Of a stretch of 64,000 bases of DNA, positions 42,823 to 51,967 are shown in pieces. The notes beneath the pieces were generated by a model. It was not told the origin of the DNA and did not search any database. It saw nothing but the letters and a program-made list of their open reading frames with translations. Position 1 is the stretch's first letter. Each line of letters starts with the position of its first letter. A program made the position numbers and the translations under genes. The stretch is from the NCBI GenBank assembly GCA_964398945.1, contig CAYNOT010000002.1:62001-126000 (forward strand), written 5' to 3'. This stretch comes from JBGTGG01 sp964398945. GTDB lineage: Bacteria > Bacteroidota > Bacteroidia > Cytophagales > Cyclobacteriaceae.

Positions 42823-45813
42823 TTAATCATAGCCGTCAAACAATGATTTTTGATAAGCACCTCCATTGAATTTTTTAATTAATTCTCGTATAAATTCATA
42901 ATGCTTCACATATTGATTCGGGATCGCGAGGGAAGGAATGTTTTTGCTTTTTAATAATTGCACTTTAACCTTATCGGATTCTATTCTTCTTTTATTTTTG
43001 TAATGCTCTGTGCCATTTATTTCAAAAACAACTTTGGGGACATTTCCCTGATAGATTACACCATCAAATTCTTTTTTATTTACCGCTGGGTTATCTCTTT
43101 CTCTCGGAAATACATGGATCACTTTTACGTTCCTCTCAAACCGAGTGCCTTGTATTGTACAATAATGACTCATTGTTTTATAAAATTCATCTTCAAATCT
43201 TGAATGATTGGAAAACCCAATGGTAAATTTATTGACGACACTTTGCGATATTTCTGTAGTTCCATTTTTTTGTACATAATCTATCAGCGCGTATAAATCA
43301 TCATCCTTTTTTGATAAGATGTCTATTGCTTTTTTGTCTGTAACAACAATCAATTTTTCTTTTGCCCGTGTAACCCCCACATTGATCAACTGGCTGTTGT
43401 TTTTTATCCAATCGTATGTTCGGGACGAGGTACTCCGTGATATTGCAGTCGATAGCATTATTGTTTTATTTTCTTGCCCTTGTACTTTGTGTATCGTGCC
43501 ACAACTAACGGATTCATTTATTTCTCCTTTTTGTTTGGCTTCTTCCAAGTAATAATTTAAAATTTTTTCCTGGTTTCGGAACGGGGTTAAAATATAGACA
43601 TCTGTTAGCTGATTAACCTTTATGTAATTAACAATTTCCTGGGCTTCTTCAAGTGATGCATTTCTTTCTTTTCGGTTCACATTATTTACATCCAACAATT
43701 TTACTTCTCCTATGTTTTTAATTGCAGTGAGATTGAGTCTGTTCTCATAAAATCGCATGTTTGAATAATTGATAATCTTTTTCCCACAGCGATAGTGATA
43801 GCTCAATAAGATATCACGTGAAATATTATCGATCCGCTTATATACGGAAAGTATTGAATTATTGAAGTAGTCATACTGCTCATCAATGTCAAATTGTTTC
43901 ATTAACTGCCTGTTTCTGGTTTCTTCAAAAATCACAATGGGCTTTAGTTGATTGGTATCACCAATTAAAACCATGTTCTTACATTTCGAAATCGGGATAA
44001 GGCTTGTGGCAATATCACACTGAGCGGCTTCATCAATCGTTAACAAATCAAATTTGAATTTCTTCCCCAGTTTACGACTTGAAATGTTAGTGGTAAGAAT
44101 AATGGGAAATACTTTTGTGAATTTTTCCAAATTCTCATCATCTGCAATCCATTTATTAAATTCTTTTACGCGCTTGTCTTGTGTTTCAATTTTCAGGATT
44201 TCATGTAGTTGGCTGTAATCCTTGGTTTTCAGGCGTTTTACATATTTTAACGATTCATAATAAAAGAATTGCAACAACTGGTGATTTCCTTTAATCACTT
44301 CAAATATTCCGTTTACATCATCGTTTGTGGTTACAGGAATCTGCTTCAGTCTTTCTTCAAGTTTCTGTTTTTCTTTTTCAAGTAGACCATAACTATTCTT
44401 TGACAATAATCCGTTAATGAATTCCAGATTTTGCTCTAAATCAACTCTATCCTCATAGTCGTTTAGTTTTTTCAGCAATATTTTATTTTTTTCTTTTGAC
44501 TTTTCTTTCAAACTAAACAAGAGTTCTTCTTTCGGGACATCCTTTGTTTCAAACTCAAATAATTCTTCTATTGTTTTTAATGCCCGTGCTACGCAAGTGT
44601 TGTTTCCAAGCCTGATTATTGGAAGCAGAATCGCTTTATTTCTGTATTTCCCTATCGACATTTTGTCCTTAATCCCATCAATTGGAATATTATTGTTTGA
44701 GGAAACCAATAATGTTTTATTGTTCGTTAGGCAGTTAACGATAATATTTAAGATGGTTTGTGTTTTCCCGGTGCCGGGAGGTCCCTGTACGTACGTGACG
44801 GGATATTTTAACGAATTATAAATGGTGCGAAGTTGGTCGATATTGACATTGCTGTCATACAGTACAATGTAGGGTTCCTTTCTGTTCTTTCTGTCAAGCA
44901 GGGATAAATTCTGGAAGAATGCTTTTAACGGAATTTGCATTTCTTTCTGTGCATGTTCTGAATTTATATGATCATAAATTTTGGAGATATCTATTTGGGC
45001 ATAGCCCAGAACAATAATCTCAGGTCTGGTGTTGGGTAGCTCTCCTGTATTAAAATTCCGCTTTAAGAATTCTATCGTACCAATTTTGTCTTTTAGGTAT
45101 AGCAGCTCAAAATCAGCAGGACTTAAATCCGTATAATAAGACAATGAGTATTTGATACCTTTGATATAGAAGTTTGCGTTGAAATTTGTTTTGTTTCCGA
45201 TATGTAATGTTTTGTTAACAGGGTCAAAGGTTAGTTTTCTAAAGGCAACAATAAATTTGCCTTTTGATTCCAAATCAATCGAGAACTCACTTAAGGCAAG
45301 TTCGTAATCATAAAATCTATTGTAATCAGTATGATAGATTTCTTTTATGATTAGCTTTTGTTGTTCATCGCTTAGCTGATAGGGGGTGTTATTTATTAAT
45401 TCAGTTAAGTCCAGACTCGGAATCAAATGCGTTTTGTGAAGGAATGGATCATTGTTTGCTTTGTAGCATTCCAAATAATAGTTTAATATCTTATTGTCAT
45501 ACCTGTCAAATTCATATTCCTGCAAATGTTCGTCCTCCTCAATTTTTTTAATCAGTTTTTCCGGAACATCGTACTGTGAAAATTTAAGGATTTCAGCAGT
45601 TTGAATCCCGGATAAAAATATTTTTGCATTTGTAATCGGGCCATCTTTCGTGACATTGAACATATTCACACGAAGTTCACCGTTTGAATGAATATCCAGA
45701 ACACTCATCCAGAAGGGCGTAATTTCTTCGTTTTTATTTTTATAGGTAATGTTAAGGTATTTTCCTTCCCGAATGGCTTTTCCTATAAGTGCTGTTGTTT
45801 TCTTGCTAGTCAT
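42823..45813 (-). CDS. Large SF1 helicase with C-terminal nuclease, candidate anti-phage protein
   Basis: A 996-residue protein. Residues ~10-80 (IREGKYLNITYKNKNEEITP, then IHSNGELRVNMFN and KIFLSGIQTAEI) have the strand pattern of a WYL-like sensor domain. This is a tentative reading. The UPF1-like helicase spans ~330-880: GPPGTGKT (344-351), LLTIDEAAQCD, GDTNQLKPIV, SYHYRCGKKI, TIHKVQGQENKTIML, and NVGVTRAKEKLIVV. A long helical insertion lies between motif I and II. The last ~110 residues contain KEFDGVIYQGNVPKVVFEIN with GTEHYKNKRRIESDKVKVQL, a DUF2726/Vsr-like D-ExN-like nuclease core with conserved acidic and Lys residues. It neighbours HicBA and a gene relic, which suggests an accessory defence island. 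The helicase and nuclease calls are strong, and the defence role is inferred. Confidence 0.8.
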   Translation of the reverse strand: MTSKKTTALIGKAIREGKYLNITYKNKNEEITPFWMSVLDIHSNGELRVNMFNVTKDGPITNAKIFLSGIQTAEILKFSQYDVPEKLIKKIEEDEHLQEYEFDRYDNKILNYYLECYKANNDPFLHKTHLIPSLDLTELINNTPYQLSDEQQKLIIKEIYHTDYNRFYDYELALSEFSIDLESKGKFIVAFRKLTFDPVNKTLHIGNKTNFNANFYIKGIKYSLSYYTDLSPADFELLYLKDKIGTIEFLKRNFNTGELPNTRPEIIVLGYAQIDISKIYDHINSEHAQKEMQIPLKAFFQNLSLLDRKNRKEPYIVLYDSNVNIDQLRTIYNSLKYPVTYVQGPPGTGKTQTILNIIVNCLTNNKTLLVSSNNNIPIDGIKDKMSIGKYRNKAILLPIIRLGNNTCVARALKTIEELFEFETKDVPKEELLFSLKEKSKEKNKILLKKLNDYEDRVDLEQNLEFINGLLSKNSYGLLEKEKQKLEERLKQIPVTTNDDVNGIFEVIKGNHQLLQFFYYESLKYVKRLKTKDYSQLHEILKIETQDKRVKEFNKWIADDENLEKFTKVFPIILTTNISSRKLGKKFKFDLLTIDEAAQCDIATSLIPISKCKNMVLIGDTNQLKPIVIFEETRNRQLMKQFDIDEQYDYFNNSILSVYKRIDNISRDILLSYHYRCGKKIINYSNMRFYENRLNLTAIKNIGEVKLLDVNNVNRKERNASLEEAQEIVNYIKVNQLTDVYILTPFRNQEKILNYYLEEAKQKGEINESVSCGTIHKVQGQENKTIMLSTAISRSTSSRTYDWIKNNSQLINVGVTRAKEKLIVVTDKKAIDILSKKDDDLYALIDYVQKNGTTEISQSVVNKFTIGFSNHSRFEDEFYKTMSHYCTIQGTRFERNVKVIHVFPRERDNPAVNKKEFDGVIYQGNVPKVVFEINGTEHYKNKRRIESDKVKVQLLKSKNIPSLAIPNQYVKHYEFIRELIKKFNGGAYQKSLFDGYD

Positions 45814-45902
45814 TTATAGGATTGTTAGAACCATCCGATAACCATGTGTAAAAAGTGTAGAACGAAGATAAAAACTTATAGCTTACACGTCAATGTATTT
45901 TC

Positions 45903-47108
45903 TCACGGAATCAACAACGAACTATCACCATAACTTAAAAAACGATAATCGTTTTCCAATGCTTGATTATAGACTTCTTTCCATCCATCGCCAATAAATG
46001 CAGCCACCAACAACATCAATGTAGAGCCGGGTTGGTGAAAGTTGGTGATCAACCCGTTGCATATTTTGAACTGATACCCCGGTAGGATAAAAATGGAAGT
46101 ACTACCCGCTAGTTGATCCGTATTGTTTTCGTCCATGCATTTTAGCACAGCCTGCAAGGCTTCTTCTTTTGTTGGTTCACTTGTGGTCGGTGTTGTCACC
46201 GAACTGCCTCTATAGGGTTCATCTTGATGGATTTCAAAAGGTGAGGTTGGATCTTTCAATAATTTACAGCCATACCAATAGAGACTTTCCAATGTGCGCA
46301 TGGAGGTGGTTCCAACCGGCAACACAAATTGATCCGGTTGAAGAAGTGACTGAATGTTTTTTCGGGTGACAATGATTTGTTCGTTGTGCATGGTATGCTG
46401 TGTAGCATCCTCCACTTTCACGGGTTGAAACGTACCCGCACTTACATGCAGTGTTAGAAAATCAGATCGGGTTCCGCGTGCTTCAATTTGATTTAAAATT
46501 TCCGGTGTAAAATGAAGTCCGGCAGTGGGGGCAGCCACGGCACCTTCCCATTTGGAATACACTGTTTGGTAACGGTCTTTGTCCGATTTTTCAGCCTCCC
46601 GATTTAAATAGGGTGGGAGAGGCGTTTCCCCAATTTGTTCTATTGCTCCTGCAAAAGTGACATCCGCATCCCAACATAATTTCACCATGTTTTCAGAACG
46701 GGAAAGCAATTCCGCGGTGATGGAGAGGTTTTTGTTTACTTCTTTTTTTAAGATCAGTCCATCGTTCCATTTTTTTAAATTCCCAATAGCACATTTCCAT
46801 GTACAACTATTTTCTGATTCCATGGCTGCAATCATCAGGGAAGAGGGTTCAACAGGATTGAGCAAAAAAATCTCAATGCTGGCTCCGGTTTCTTTTTGAA
46901 AATGCAAGCGCGCAGGGATTACCTTTGTGTTATTGAAATAAAGGTGGGTGTTTTCCGGAAGGAGTAGGGGAAGATCTGAAAATTGTTGGTGTTGGATATC
47001 CCCTTTGTTGAAACACAACAACTTGGATTGCCCGCGTTTCGCTAACGGGAATTTGGCAATGCGCGCATCGGGTAAATCGTAGGTGAATTCTTTTATAGGA
47101 ATTGACAT
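45903..47108 (-). CDS. queA: tRNA preQ1(34) S-adenosylmethionine ribosyltransferase-isomerase QueA
   Basis: A 401-residue enzyme of queuosine biosynthesis. It transfers and rearranges the ribosyl part of S-adenosylmethionine onto preQ1 at the tRNA wobble position. Family signatures are FTYDLPDARIAKFPLAKRGQ near residue 8, HLYFNNTKVIPARL, AVAAPTAGLHFTPEIL with the GLHF core, THHM-like TLHVSAGTFQPV, TTSMRTLESLYWYG, and NGLITNFHQPGSTLMLLVAAF. Length is slightly above average through an insertion of ~30 residues near 300. It is divergent from menC. Confidence 0.95.
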   Translation of the reverse strand: MSIPIKEFTYDLPDARIAKFPLAKRGQSKLLCFNKGDIQHQQFSDLPLLLPENTHLYFNNTKVIPARLHFQKETGASIEIFLLNPVEPSSLMIAAMESENSCTWKCAIGNLKKWNDGLILKKEVNKNLSITAELLSRSENMVKLCWDADVTFAGAIEQIGETPLPPYLNREAEKSDKDRYQTVYSKWEGAVAAPTAGLHFTPEILNQIEARGTRSDFLTLHVSAGTFQPVKVEDATQHTMHNEQIIVTRKNIQSLLQPDQFVLPVGTTSMRTLESLYWYGCKLLKDPTSPFEIHQDEPYRGSSVTTPTTSEPTKEEALQAVLKCMDENNTDQLAGSTSIFILPGYQFKICNGLITNFHQPGSTLMLLVAAFIGDGWKEVYNQALENDYRFLSYGDSSLLIP

Positions 47109-47263
47109 TTTTTATTCTGCTTAAGCTTCCATTCTGTGTTGGGGATCAAAATTTCTTCCTGCCGTCATTCAGAACCACCAGGGGCGGTGAAGAATCTTTC
47201 CCATGTTTTATAACCAACAGTGCAAAGGTACATGAGTATTTCATTTTCTTCGTAACATTGCGG

Positions 47264-48322
47264 ATGGCCCTTCGCGCATCATTTTTCAAACGCACATTTG
47301 TATTTGCATTTAAAGCCCGTACCTCCCGGGGCGCCATGCCTGATAAAAATTCATGGTTCTTAAAAACCTGGGACGACTCTGATCCTGAAACAGTTGGCAT
47401 CGGAGAGGCTGGTCCTTTGCCGGGATTGAGCATTGACCCGCTGCACGAAATGGATCAACAGTTTGAAACATTGATCAGTAAAATAGCGATAGGGGATTTT
47501 CGTATTGAAGAAGTTGACATTGAGGCCCTGATCCCAAAAGAATTTCCTGCCATACGCTTTGCATTGGAAATGGCGTTGCTGGATTTAAAAAATGGAGGTC
47601 AGCGAATTTTATTTGAGAACGGTTTTGTGAAAGGCAAACCGCTTCCGATCAATGGTTTGATTTGGATGGGGGGAATGGATTTTATGCTGGAGCAAATCAG
47701 CAGAAAAATTAGCCAGGGATTTCAATGTATCAAGATCAAAGTAGGGGGATTGAATTTTGAGCGGGAGTGTGATCTTCTCCGCTACATTCGAAATAAATAC
47801 TTTGATAAGGACATTACGCTTCGCCTGGATGCGAATGGTGCATTTAAACCGGAAGAAGCTTTGCATAAATTGAACATATTGACGGGGTTTAATATCCATT
47901 CCATTGAGCAGCCGATTAAAGCAGGGCAACCATTCATGGCAGAGCTTTGTCGTCAATCGCCCATTCCGATTGCACTTGATGAAGAGTTGATTGGTGTTAA
48001 TGGCCTTGTTGAAAAGGAAGCTTTGCTAAAAAAAATCCGTCCGCACTACATTATTCTTAAGCCAACCTTGCATGGTGGGTTTAAAGGATGTAGCGAATGG
48101 ATTGCGTTGGCTGAATTGCTGAAGATTCAGTGGTGGATTACTTCTGCATTGGAATCCAATATCGGATTAAATGCAATTTGTCAGTTTACCGCAAACTATG
48201 ATAATGCTCTTCCGCAAGGATTGGGAACAGGCATGTTGTATGAAAATAATTTTCCCTCCCCGCTCGAAATTGCAGGAGATAAAATTTTGTACAATTTTGA
48301 TAAAACATGGCAACTTGAATGA
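47264..48322 (+). CDS. menC: o-Succinylbenzoate synthase-type enolase-superfamily enzyme
   Basis: A 352-residue muconate-lactonising-subgroup enzyme with KARTSRGAM near residue 17, the catalytic lysine motif FQCIKIKVGG, DANGAF and EQP (metal-binding Asp and Glu), ALDEELIG, and the second Lys in IILKPTLHGG. The ILKPTLHGGF stretch and SALESNIG tail fit Bacteroidota MenC, which dehydrates SHCHC to o-succinylbenzoate for menaquinone. The ATG at 47264 was chosen. The longer frame from 47102 runs into the queA start and has no enolase similarity. Dipeptide epimerase is a less likely alternative. Confidence 0.82.
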   Translation: MALRASFFKRTFVFAFKARTSRGAMPDKNSWFLKTWDDSDPETVGIGEAGPLPGLSIDPLHEMDQQFETLISKIAIGDFRIEEVDIEALIPKEFPAIRFALEMALLDLKNGGQRILFENGFVKGKPLPINGLIWMGGMDFMLEQISRKISQGFQCIKIKVGGLNFERECDLLRYIRNKYFDKDITLRLDANGAFKPEEALHKLNILTGFNIHSIEQPIKAGQPFMAELCRQSPIPIALDEELIGVNGLVEKEALLKKIRPHYIILKPTLHGGFKGCSEWIALAELLKIQWWITSALESNIGLNAICQFTANYDNALPQGLGTGMLYENNFPSPLEIAGDKILYNFDKTWQLE

Positions 48323-48336
48323 CTTATTTAGCATAA

Positions 48337-49120
48337 ATGGATATACCTTCTCATTGTATTAATTGTGGCAATGCGCTTTCAACAGCCTACTGCCCAACGT
48401 GTGGACAAAAGAACCCACCTAAGAAAATCTCCTTATTAAATCTGTACCACGATTTTCAATCGCGTGTGTATGGGTTTGATGGGATGTTCCCACAGACTTT
48501 AAAGGACTTAACTATTCAGCCCGGAAAAATTGCAATTGATTATATCAAGGGAAATCGTGTCAAGTATGTGGGGCCGGTGGGTTATTTTTTTGTAATGCTT
48601 ACAATCTTTATCCTTTCACTGAGTGTTCTTAATATTGATTTCTATGCGTTGTCCTTAGCTGGCAATCCTTTCGGGAATACAGCCAGCACGCCCGGCCAGG
48701 AAGCAGCGACTCAAATGGTGGTAAAAATGTTTTCGGAGAATTTACGGATTTTTCAATTTTTACTTGTTCCACTTACCGCCCTTTGGTTAAAAGTCTTTTT
48801 TAGGAAATCAGGTCATTCATTGTTGGAAATGATGGTACCAACATTTTATTGGTATGGTCATCTGGAAATTTTGGCAATCATAAATGTATTGCTTTTTTTC
48901 TTTACAGGCCTGACCGTGAACAGCATTTTCCTTCCGGTTAATGTTCTTTTACTTTGGATTTGCTTGTATGTCAATGTTTGGGAAAGGGTTTGGACCTTTT
49001 ATCAAAGGTATACTTGTCTACGTGATTTCGTTTTTGGTTTTTATGTTGCTCAACATTATTTTTGTTTCGGTTTATTTTATAACCCACCCGGAATTACTTG
49101 AAAAGATGAGGCCAAAGTAA
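48337..49120 (+). pseudogene. DUF3667 membrane protein with a frameshifted C-terminus
   Basis: The start carries the DUF3667 zinc-ribbon (CINCGNALSTAYCPTCGQK) and LYHDFQSRVYGFDGMFPQTL, then LTIQPGKIAIDYIKGNRVKY followed by membrane spans. Near 48917-48960 the good text moves to another frame: LMFFYFGFACMSMFGKGFG, then FIKGILVYVISFLVFMLLNI, ending HPELLEKMRPK and a stop at 49118-49120. The first frame goes on instead with an unconserved tail to 49101. One extra base explains this, so it is either a recent frameshift or an error. The family is a Bacteroidota-specific membrane protein of unknown role. Confidence 0.75.
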
Positions 49121-49122
49121 AC

Positions 49123-50196
49123 TTATCGGTTCATAAACCCAGTGATCAACCGATGAAAATGATGCGTCCCTTTTTCTTGTTTAGCAGAATACCTTCCGTG
49201 GTCGTAAAAGCGTGAGCGTATTCCACGCTGTACGCTCTCTACTATTTCCTCATCTTCTATTTCCACACTGTTCAGATCAGCACCGGCTCCCTGATCAAGT
49301 TTGTTTTCATCCCACACGTACACAATAAAGGAAACTTTGGTTTTGTCAAGGGCAATAGGGGCAATCACATTGACAGAGAGGCCCCACGGATAAAAATTAA
49401 ACATCATATTCGGGAACACCCAAAAATAATAACCTGCCACGCGCTTTCCATAATCGGGCGAGGAGGGAGGCAAATCAAAACAAGGCTTTCCTTCTTTTGC
49501 GATACCGAGTTGCAAATTTGAGTATTTGAAAAGTTCGGTTGTATAATTTCCATAGTCTACTTCCTGGTTTAACCCGGGATGCACAAATGGAATGTGAAAC
49601 CCTTCCAAATAATTTTCGCAATACAGTGCCCAGTGCGCATTGACTTCATAATCACTTGACAAGTCAGGCCGGTATTTGAATTCATCGATCGGAAGCCATG
49701 CCATACGGGCCATCATTTCTGTAAAGAAAAGATTGGCATTGGTTTGTTTTGAAAATGTAGTGAAGAGCATCGGTCCCCATTGAAATAAATCGAGGGCAGG
49801 AAGGCTATCACTTTCTGCAGGAAAATTTTTTACTTCCTTAAATTCCGGCATGGATTGAAAAATACCATCCAATGTAAATCGCCTGCCATGGTAGCGGCAC
49901 CGGATGTCTTTTAATGTACAGGGTTGTTCTACCAGCACTGCCCCGCGATGGGTACAGACATTGGAGAGACAATGGATTGTATTGTCCACATCTTTGCTCA
50001 GCAGCAAAGGTGTATTTTGGATGGTAAACGGATGCACTGAATTTGTTTTTGAAACCAACGCACTGTCCCCGATGAAATGCCACGTCTGTGCAAAAATTTT
50101 TTCTTTTGAAGTTTCAAAAAAACCAGGGTCAATATAGAATTCGGAAGAAAGGGTTTTTGCTTGCGCAATGTTCTCGGAGATTTCCAGCTTTTTCAT
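49123..50196 (-). CDS. Rieske-type aromatic ring-hydroxylating oxygenase, alpha subunit-like
   Basis: A 357-residue protein. The Rieske [2Fe-2S] site is NVCTHRGAVLVEQPC...IRCRYHGRRF (CxH and CxxH pairs). The catalytic domain has the mononuclear iron motif CENYLEGFHIPFVHPGL with two His ligands. The probable third ligand is the Asp/Glu of EIEDEEIVESVQRG. The fold is that of RHO alpha subunits, including the carnitine/glycine-betaine type oxygenases. No partner reductase or ferredoxin is encoded nearby, so electron delivery and substrate are unknown. Confidence 0.85.
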   Translation of the reverse strand: MKKLEISENIAQAKTLSSEFYIDPGFFETSKEKIFAQTWHFIGDSALVSKTNSVHPFTIQNTPLLLSKDVDNTIHCLSNVCTHRGAVLVEQPCTLKDIRCRYHGRRFTLDGIFQSMPEFKEVKNFPAESDSLPALDLFQWGPMLFTTFSKQTNANLFFTEMMARMAWLPIDEFKYRPDLSSDYEVNAHWALYCENYLEGFHIPFVHPGLNQEVDYGNYTTELFKYSNLQLGIAKEGKPCFDLPPSSPDYGKRVAGYYFWVFPNMMFNFYPWGLSVNVIAPIALDKTKVSFIVYVWDENKLDQGAGADLNSVEIEDEEIVESVQRGIRSRFYDHGRYSAKQEKGTHHFHRLITGFMNR

Positions 50197-50286
50197 GTTG
50201 CCCTGATTTCTAATGCAAAGTAAGGTTTTTTCAGAAAAGAAATACGGGCTTCCCTCCTATGGAAATGGACATTGGTTAGAGGGGGT

Positions 50287-50362
50287 GAATCGCCATCAGC
50301 CAAGCAGGCCCACTGGTATGATAATAAGCCTGGCGATTCCCTGTCTGCCGAACAGGCAGGCG
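50287..50362. repeat. Palindromic intergenic element
   Basis: Perfect 9-bp arms GAATCGCCA (50287-50295) and TGGCGATTC (50331-50339) lie beside a second short palindrome CCTGTCTGCCGAACAGGCAG. The cluster lies between the Rieske and lipoprotein-like genes with no T-run. Words like CTGCCGAACAGGCAGG are frequent between Bacteroidota genes, so it is probably a REP-like element. No regulatory role is supported. Confidence 0.5.
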
Positions 50363-50425
50363 TATGTCCACTAAAAAATCAATTAACACATGAAAAAGAT
50401 TAAAGCTTTTTTTCTGGCTAATAGT

Positions 50426-51220
50426 TTAGTTCTCCAATGACTCCAGGGCTGTAGTCAGTTGTTTCTTTAAACCCTCCTGGCCTTTTAGGATATCTTTCAA
50501 TCCATTGATTACGAAAGAAGGAACTTTCTCGCCTTTTGAAACTTTGTTGATTACTTCTGATACCATTTCCAATGCACTGGATTTTCCTTCAAAATCATCC
50601 GATTCTTTTATTTCTTTTTCAAGTGATTTCCAGGGATCTGATTTCTCCTCGTTTACAATGGCTGTTGCTACTTGTGATTGCTTTTCGTGGGTCCTGTTTA
50701 AAATGCACGCATTGTATTCGTTGATGATCTCCTCCAGGTTGTTGCGCGAAAGTTCCCCGCTTTCAATCCGCTCTCCAATGGTTCCGCAGTCGCCTAAAAA
50801 AGCTTCCATCTTTTTTTTGAACCCAAGGTTCGGGACTTCCATGATACTACCATCCATTTTCGTCAAGAAAAGACCGTTGTAGGTGGTTTGATTTTCAGGT
50901 TTGAATGTATACAAGCTAAGGTAGTCGGAGATTACTACTTTCATGAATTCATACTTGTTAAAATTTTTTACGGGTTTGTAGGTATCACCATTAAACGTGT
51001 ATGCCTTTGTTTCAAAAATAGAATAAGAGGTTTTCTTTTTGTCTGCGGTTTGTATCTGTACTTTTGGTTCAGGCCCAAAATCCAACGGCTTTATTTTTCC
51101 ATAAATCGTATCCAGTTTATTGCTAACAAAATAGTCTCCTGTAGCTTGGCCCGAAGCACATGTGTAGGTCAGCAGCATGAGCAGGAACAACAGGACATGG
51201 ATGATGGTGAAATTTTTCAT
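50426..51220 (-). CDS. Secreted protein of unknown function
   Basis: A 264-residue protein with a signal peptide (MKNFTIIHVLLFLLMLLTYT, then CASGQA). The mature part has a strand-rich region (KLDTIYGKIKPLDFGPEPKV, KKTSYSIFETKAYTFNGDTY, LSLYTFKPENQTTYNGLFL) followed by a helical tail rich in Glu/Lys. The start at 51220 is chosen because the longer frame overlaps the RHH gene and has no signal peptide. No domain was recognised. It reads as a surface-associated protein of the kind common in this phylum. Confidence 0.7.
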   Translation of the reverse strand: MKNFTIIHVLLFLLMLLTYTCASGQATGDYFVSNKLDTIYGKIKPLDFGPEPKVQIQTADKKKTSYSIFETKAYTFNGDTYKPVKNFNKYEFMKVVISDYLSLYTFKPENQTTYNGLFLTKMDGSIMEVPNLGFKKKMEAFLGDCGTIGERIESGELSRNNLEEIINEYNACILNRTHEKQSQVATAIVNEEKSDPWKSLEKEIKESDDFEGKSSALEMVSEVINKVSKGEKVPSFVINGLKDILKGQEGLKKQLTTALESLEN

Positions 51221-51273
51221 ATCGATTTTAAAATAGGGTTCAAATTTAAGATTAAAATATAATACCAGCGTAG

Positions 51274-51441
51274 CTAATCGGTTTTTCCTTTGGGCTTGTA
51301 CCGGTTTGCTTCTTTCAGGGTTTTTGTGATAATCCATTCCAATTGACCATTCGTGCTTCGAAATTCATCCGCTGCCCACTTCTCAACAGCTTTCAATACC
51401 TCAGGGTCGAGCCGCAATGCAAATGGTTTTTTCTGTGCCAT
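51274..51441 (-). CDS. Arc-type ribbon-helix-helix DNA-binding protein
   Basis: A 55-residue ORF, shorter than usual gene-finder limits. MAQKKPFALRLDPEVLKAVE carries the RHH beta-strand (PFALRLD) and helix A, then WAADEFRSTNGQLEWIITKT forms helix B with the conserved small-residue turn, and a Lys-rich tail follows. This is a classic Arc/MetJ-type dimeric DNA binder. It begins 1 bp after the stop of the PH-like gene and is therefore the third gene of the SPFH operon. The three GATATTA repeats at the operon start are the natural target candidate. Confidence 0.85.
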   Translation of the reverse strand: MAQKKPFALRLDPEVLKAVEKWAADEFRSTNGQLEWIITKTLKEANRYKPKGKTD

Positions 51442-51442
51442 A

Positions 51443-51964
51443 TTACTCTAGTTCCGGGTTCATCATTTTTTCAAGTGCTGCTAAAAACATTTCGGGTTGT
51501 TGCGAGCCGATGATTAGTCTCTTGTTTTTGCCATAGTGAAATTCGATCCCTTTGTTTCCTTTTACATTTAGCGTTTTAATCCCATCAAGCCCCCATCGAA
51601 TTCCATATCCCCGAAAGGAATATTGTTTTAACCGGAATTCATGAATATCCACTTTACTGATTTCTTTCCATTGGTTGATCAATGGCGAAAACCGATAGTG
51701 CACGCCCCAGCGATCAACTTTAGTTTCTAATTTCATGAAACGCAACAAAAAAACAACGCCTATCATTACTACAAGGCAAAGAAGTGTAACCAACAAGAGA
51801 CCAAGGTCGCTCATGGGTTCATTTCCCCACGGCTGACCAAGGATCAGTTGTTGATAAATCCCCCAACCCAATATGGCCATCATCGGTATGGTTCCAATCC
51901 CGACAAGGATCCATATTACAATTTGATTGAATTGCTGTTGTTCAGAAAACAATTCCTTTGCCAT
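51443..51964 (-). CDS. Two-span membrane protein with PH-like C-terminal domain
   Basis: A 173-residue protein with membrane segments near 15-37 (IVIWILVGIGTIPMMAILG) and 51-75 (LGLLLVTLLCLVVMIGVVFL). A ~95-residue cytoplasmic domain follows (TKVDRWGVHYRFSPLINQWK, ISKVDIHEFRLKQYSFRGYG, KGIEFHYGKNKRLIIGSQQP), the strand-helix plan of a bacterial PH-like domain. The gene lies 3 bp after the SPFH gene stop and 1 bp before the RHH gene. Function unknown. The arrangement suggests a membrane complex with the SPFH protein. Confidence 0.75.
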   Translation of the reverse strand: MAKELFSEQQQFNQIVIWILVGIGTIPMMAILGWGIYQQLILGQPWGNEPMSDLGLLLVTLLCLVVMIGVVFLLRFMKLETKVDRWGVHYRFSPLINQWKEISKVDIHEFRLKQYSFRGYGIRWGLDGIKTLNVKGNKGIEFHYGKNKRLIIGSQQPEMFLAALEKMMNPELE

Positions 51965-51967
51965 TGT

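Noticed and set aside
47102..47263. N-terminal extension of MenC from 47102
   Set aside because: It overlaps the queA start and has no enolase content. The KARTSRGAM segment fits a start at 47264.
51221..51337. N-terminal extension of the secreted protein ending at 50426
   Set aside because: It overlaps the 55-residue RHH gene and would hide the signal peptide that begins at 51220.
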